From VXNF01 sp965116465 (GTDB taxonomy: Bacteria > Actinomycetota > Acidimicrobiia > Acidimicrobiales > CATQHL01), in assembly GCA_965116465.1 (NCBI GenBank), contig OZ220687.1:558001-622000 (forward strand): DNA of 64,000 nucleotides, written 5' to 3'. Below are positions 62,898 to 64,000 of the stretch, in pieces (within the stretch, counting starts at the first letter, position 1; every line of letters begins with the position of its first letter). Made by a program: the position numbers and the translations under genes. The notes under the pieces are model-generated. The model worked only from the letters and a program-made list of their open reading frames with translations, ran no database searches and was not told the origin of the DNA.

Positions 62898-64000
62898 CTA
62901 GCCGCAGCCGGCGATGTCGTTCGCGGCGCGCGCCGCGCTCGCGGCGGCCTCGGCGACATCCGCGCCCCGCGTGATCGATTCGATGAGGGGCACGAACACG
63001 TCGTTGTCGATCTGCGCGGAGGCGCGCACGCCCGGCATGTACAGGCGGGCGTCGGGAAGCGCGGAGGCGAACTGGGCGACGGTCGCGTTGGCGGCGAGCC
63101 CGGCGTCATCGGCGAGGTCGGTGCGGGACGGCGGGAACCCGGAGTCCAGCGCGAACTGGCGTTGCGCCTCGGCGGAGTTCCACCAGGCCAGGAACCGCTG
63201 CGCCTCCGCGGGATGCGCGGTGTCGCGGGACACCATCAAGGGGACCGTGGAGGCCAGTGTGACCTGACCGTCCACGCCGGCGGGGATCGGCGCCACCCCG
63301 AAGTTGATGCCCGCGCCCGCATAGCCGCCAGCGGCCCAGGGGCCGTTCATCTGCAATGCCGCCTGACCGGCCGCGAACAGCGTGTCGGACTCGGCTCCGG
63401 TCTGGCCGACGGGGCTCACGCCCTCGTCCTCGACCAGCGCCGACCAGGTCTCCAGTGCCGAGATCGTGGCGGCATCGTCAAGCGCGCTGCAGGTCGTCGA
63501 GGCCATGATGTCGCCTCCGGCCATCCAGATCAGCAGCGGCCACATCTGGATGGTCTGGTGATCCGCGAGCGAGATGCCGAACTGTCCGGCGCCGTCGGTC
63601 ATCGCCCGGGCATACTCCACCAATTCGTCGCTGGTCGCCGGCGGCCCGGCGAGTCCCGCAGCCTCGATGAGGTCGATGTTGTAGTAGAGCTGCAGCGTGG
63701 CGACGTTCGCCGGCGCGGCGTACAGGGTCCCGTCGACGGTGAACGCATCCCTCACGAACTGCGGCACCACCGCGGGGTCGAGTTGACCGTCGCCTGTCCC
63801 GAGCAGATCGTCCAGGGGCAGCACCAACCCGTCGTCCACGTACCGGTAGATGATGCCGGGATCGAAGTTCGGCGTCGCGAGGTCCGGGCCGCTTCCGGTC
63901 CCCCACGCCGCGGGCAGCGTCTGACCGATGCTGTCCCACGGTTGCACGTCCATCGTCACCTGGATATTGGGGTGCAACTCGTTGAAGCGGTCCACGATCG
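62898..64000 (-). CDS. Extracellular sugar-binding protein of the ABC importer, 5' truncated
   Basis: The frame is open to the end of the window; the ATG at 63995 is internal, as the preceding bases continue the family sequence (IVDRFNELHPNIQVTM). Signal peptide and lipobox lie beyond 64000. Visible: MalE-like fold with DLATPNFDPGIIYRYVDDG, YAAPANVATLQLYYNIDLI, AAGQAALQMNGPWAAGGYAG and FLAWWNSAEAQRQFALDSGF. It delivers the sugar to the two permeases. About 367 residues are present. The ending DIAGCG has a lone Cys. Substrate probably an oligosaccharide or glycoside. Confidence 0.9.
   Translation of the reverse strand, partial: IVDRFNELHPNIQVTMDVQPWDSIGQTLPAAWGTGSGPDLATPNFDPGIIYRYVDDGLVLPLDDLLGTGDGQLDPAVVPQFVRDAFTVDGTLYAAPANVATLQLYYNIDLIEAAGLAGPPATSDELVEYARAMTDGAGQFGISLADHQTIQMWPLLIWMAGGDIMASTTCSALDDAATISALETWSALVEDEGVSPVGQTGAESDTLFAAGQAALQMNGPWAAGGYAGAGINFGVAPIPAGVDGQVTLASTVPLMVSRDTAHPAEAQRFLAWWNSAEAQRQFALDSGFPPSRTDLADDAGLAANATVAQFASALPDARLYMPGVRASAQIDNDVFVPLIESITRGADVAEAAASAARAANDIAGCG

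Overview
This is a GC-rich, densely packed actinobacterial chromosome segment. An Acidimicrobiia-like host is my best inference. The supporting marks are a bL37-type mini ribosomal protein, a GlpR/SepX-like membrane protein beside moeA-moaA-moaC, an Rpf-domain cell-wall protein, a coproporphyrin-type ferrochelatase with C-terminal Fe-S cysteines, many GTG starts and GTGA/ATGA stop-start overlaps. No rRNA or taxonomic marker gene is present, so the assignment is not secure.

Region 1 (1-8.7 kb) is aromatic catabolism. After a 5'-truncated NDP-forming acyl-CoA synthetase come two divergent operons of a homoprotocatechuate (3,4-dihydroxyphenylacetate) type meta-cleavage pathway. Leftward are an FAH-family isomerase fused to an HpaR-type MarR regulator, an HpaH-type hydratase and a cytochrome P450. 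Rightward are HpaF isomerase, HpaE dehydrogenase and a LigA/LigB-like extradiol dioxygenase. The HpaI aldolase and a flavin hydroxylase are not in the window.

Region 2 (8.7-30.6 kb) is core housekeeping: tRNA-Ala, the GlpR/SepX-moaC-moaA-moeA-plsY cluster, an MTA phosphorylase, uppP, the tldD/tldE pair, a flippase-like and a PAP2 membrane protein, dxs, an Nfu-type Fe-S protein, an Rpf-domain protein, ferrochelatase, ychF, bL37, a DCC protein and a diiron ferritin-like protein.

Region 3 (30.9-43 kb) is one long nucleoside uptake and salvage locus. A BMP-family binding lipoprotein carries two tandem binding domains. Behind a strong hairpin follow an ABC ATPase, two permeases, cytidine deaminase, pyrimidine nucleoside phosphorylase, adenosine deaminase, nucleoside hydrolase, a PfkB kinase and pseudouridine-5'-phosphate glycosidase. 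Five consecutive junctions from the ATPase to adenosine deaminase are 4-nt overlaps. Imported nucleosides would be deaminated, phosphorolysed or hydrolysed inside the cell.

Region 4 (43-47.2 kb) holds a P-II protein, an SMP-30-like lactonase, an acyl-ACP thioesterase, a polysaccharide deacetylase and tRNA-His/tRNA-Lys, with three copies of a small palindromic repeat scattered from 41.9 to 47.0 kb.

Region 5 (47.2-56.9 kb) is accessory. The 3' end of tRNA-Lys is repeated directly at about 55.4 kb, bracketing an 8.1-kb island with a HigA remnant, an AbiEii-like toxin with a small partner, a secreted protein of 14 near-identical 37-residue RCC1-like repeats, a complete ISL3-family insertion sequence (inverted ends, 8-bp target duplication), a transposase remnant and a DUF4143 ATPase. 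Outside the right repeat are a divergent toxin/antitoxin-like pair and a decayed second copy of the partner-gene/RCC1 module.

Region 6 (56.9-64 kb) is a leftward carbohydrate operon: a solute-binding protein (cut by the window edge), two MalF/MalG-type permeases and a 1332-residue enzyme joining a GH1-like and a GH2-like glycosidase.
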